Shown here: positions 5,523 through 6,141 of the stretch, one piece after another
How positions within the stretch are numbered: the first letter of the stretch is position 1
How the letters are laid out: each line of letters starts with the position of its first letter
Assembly: GCA_002478955.1 (NCBI GenBank)
Contig: DLKK01000080.1
Coordinates: 195-6,335 of the forward strand
Length of the DNA: 6,141 nucleotides
Direction: 5' to 3'
DNA from: Treponema sp. UBA7590
GTDB taxonomy: Bacteria; Spirochaetota; Spirochaetia; Treponematales; Treponemataceae
Made by a program: the position numbers and the translations under genes
Notes under the pieces: generated by a model
What the model was told of the DNA's origin: nothing
Databases searched by the model: none
Seen by the model: the letters and a program-made list of their open reading frames with translations, nothing else

Positions 5523-5852
5523 TTATGTCTTATTTTTATTTACAATCCCGGAACTGTCAAACTTTCCCAGACCTCCTGCTATAGCTGGAGGATTTCCTTT
5601 ACATTAAAGTTCTTTATACCGATGAGCATAGCCAAACGATTTTGACCCTTTCTTCGTCCCATAATTAATTTTGAATTTGCCTTTAGTCCAATCGGATTTT
5701 TCATTTGAAATTTATCCAATTTTATTGTTATGAGATTTTTCCACATCCGCGAATTGCACAATCACGCAATCGTTATCAGGATCATGAGCTTCCAAAACTT
5801 TCTGTCCTCTTTTTTTGCGTCTTAGGCTTTCATTCCCATAAAAAACCCTAGC
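5523..5852 (-). pseudogene. Possible remnant of a coding sequence, interrupted by stops
   Basis: One minus-strand frame reads as fairly protein-like peptides separated only by stops. The first, from 5852 to 5715, is 46 codons and includes GQKVLEAHDPDNDCVIVQF. The second, from 5711 to 5607, is 35 codons and includes KINYGTKKGSKSFGYAHRYK. The third, from 5603 to 5526, is 26 codons and includes GNPPAIAGGLGKFDSS. Stops fall at 5714-5712, 5606-5604 and 5525-5523, with another at 5855-5853 ahead of it. I do not recognise a family. It may be a decayed transposase or accessory gene, part of a repeated element, or chance. There is no ribosome site. Confidence 0.25.
5572..5591. repeat. 20-base palindrome with one mismatched pair
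   Basis: CCTCC at 5572-5576 and GGAGG at 5587-5591 flank the perfect palindrome GCTATAGC (5578-5585), separated by a T-T mismatch on each side. Such hairpins are common as transcript ends or as pieces of dispersed repeats. The following sequence on the + strand is T-rich but has no clean T-run. Confidence 0.6.
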
Positions 5853-5863
5853 TCACCAACAAA

Positions 5864-5882
5864 AGTCGTGAACATCACGACT
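5864..5882 (-). terminator. 8-bp perfect hairpin, possible minus-strand terminator
   Basis: AGTCGTGA at 5864-5871 and TCACGACT at 5875-5882 form a perfect stem with a 3-base loop. On the minus strand the stem is followed by TTTGTT, a weak U-tract, so it could end a transcript entering from beyond the right edge. It could equally be a palindrome within a repeat. Confidence 0.4.
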
Positions 5883-5996
5883 CTGACCTCTATTGAACAG
5901 AATCTGTCTTTTCCTTAGTTTCAATAAACGGCTTATGTTCACAAATTTTTTACAAACATACTTTGACGCATATTAGGAGCAAACCTGCGTCCATTG

Positions 5997-6012
5997 CCCC
6001 CCCCAAAAAAAA
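5997..6012. repeat. C8-A8 homopolymer tract
   Basis: Eight C (5997-6004) are followed directly by eight A (6005-6012), reading as T8-G8 on the minus strand. Such tracts are prone to slippage and mark phase-variable genes in some spirochaetes. No confirmed gene crosses it here. Confidence 0.8.
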
Positions 6013-6040
6013 GCATCCTAGAGACAAGGAGAGAGCGAAG

Positions 6041-6141
6041 ACTGTCATGCCCACGGAAAATTCTAGGTGGCACCCGGCAGCTGGGAAAGCCCGTTCCCGG
6101 CCGCTGTTCCACGTACCCATAATGAAAAAGGGCCGGCAGAA
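6041..6141. other. GC-richer structured segment cut by the right edge
   Basis: The last 100 bases are clearly GC-richer than the rest of the window. A stem of 6075-6087 with 6094-6106 (eight pairs, a mismatch, then four pairs, including two G-U) closes an AGCCCG loop, and CCGGCAG occurs twice (6074-6080 and 6133-6139). Several frames on both strands stay open here: one + frame continues to the edge and two - frames enter from it. I cannot tell whether it is the end of a gene, a structured RNA or part of a repeat, and recognise no family. Confidence 0.35.

Larger units (their letters stand above)
5237..6141. other. Region without an intact gene
   Basis: About 900 bases upstream of the methyltransferase hold no open frame with both a ribosome site and recognisable protein motifs. 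No tRNA, rRNA, CRISPR array or recognised riboswitch is seen. From left to right it contains the methyltransferase promoter, an AT-rich stretch with inverted repeats to about 5500, a palindrome near 5580, a broken minus-strand frame, a hairpin near 5873, a C8-A8 tract, and a GC-richer structured segment reaching the edge. This looks like decayed or repetitive intergenic DNA. Confidence 0.7.

Noticed and set aside
5579..5761. A 60-residue minus-strand frame starting at TTG
   Set aside because: No ribosome site and no recognisable family; it overlaps the other, equally unproven, broken frame.
5893..6141. A + strand frame that stays open to the right edge
   Set aside because: It lacks a supported start and ribosome site and reads through the C8-A8 tract; several other frames are open in the same GC-rich part.

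Overview
The window looks like a host-associated, AT-rich bacterium, most likely a spirochaete of the Treponema group. That assignment is inference from protein flavour and base composition; no rRNA or other marker gene is present. The clear biological content is a compact thiamine (vitamin B1) salvage operon on the + strand, followed by a convergent methyltransferase gene and about 900 bases without an intact gene.

Layout. Positions 1-4205 carry thiM (5' end cut by the window edge), thiE, a HAD-superfamily phosphatase, thiD and cytX, all on the + strand. thiM and thiE overlap by 14 bases, thiE and the HAD gene are 6 bases apart, thiD follows after 84 bases (with a possible internal promoter and a hairpin), and cytX follows thiD after 28 bases. 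thiE and the HAD gene both appear to start at TTG. Positions 4206-4432 are a hairpin-rich stretch between convergent genes, including a perfect 13-bp inverted repeat. Positions 4433-5236 (- strand) encode a SAM-dependent methyltransferase of the LCM/Tcmp family with a good sigma-70-type promoter upstream, embedded in inverted repeats. Positions 5237-6141 hold no intact gene. They contain several palindromes, a minus-strand frame broken by stops that may be a gene or element remnant, a C8-A8 tract, and a GC-richer structured segment at the right edge.

How the genes work together. CytX should import the pyrimidine precursor HMP. ThiD phosphorylates HMP to HMP-PP, ThiM phosphorylates the thiazole alcohol HET to HET-P, and ThiE joins HMP-PP and HET-P to thiamine monophosphate (TMP). 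The HAD protein is well placed to remove the phosphate from TMP to give thiamine, which a thiamine pyrophosphokinase (not in this window) would convert to the active cofactor. No ThiC or thiazole-synthesis genes are visible, so this locus is for salvage rather than de novo synthesis. No TPP riboswitch is visible; one could lie upstream of the cut thiM.

I found no clear new defence or mobile system. The most interesting points are the operon-embedded HAD enzyme as a TMP phosphatase candidate, the structured intergenic element at about 4243-4420, and the degenerate right-hand region.
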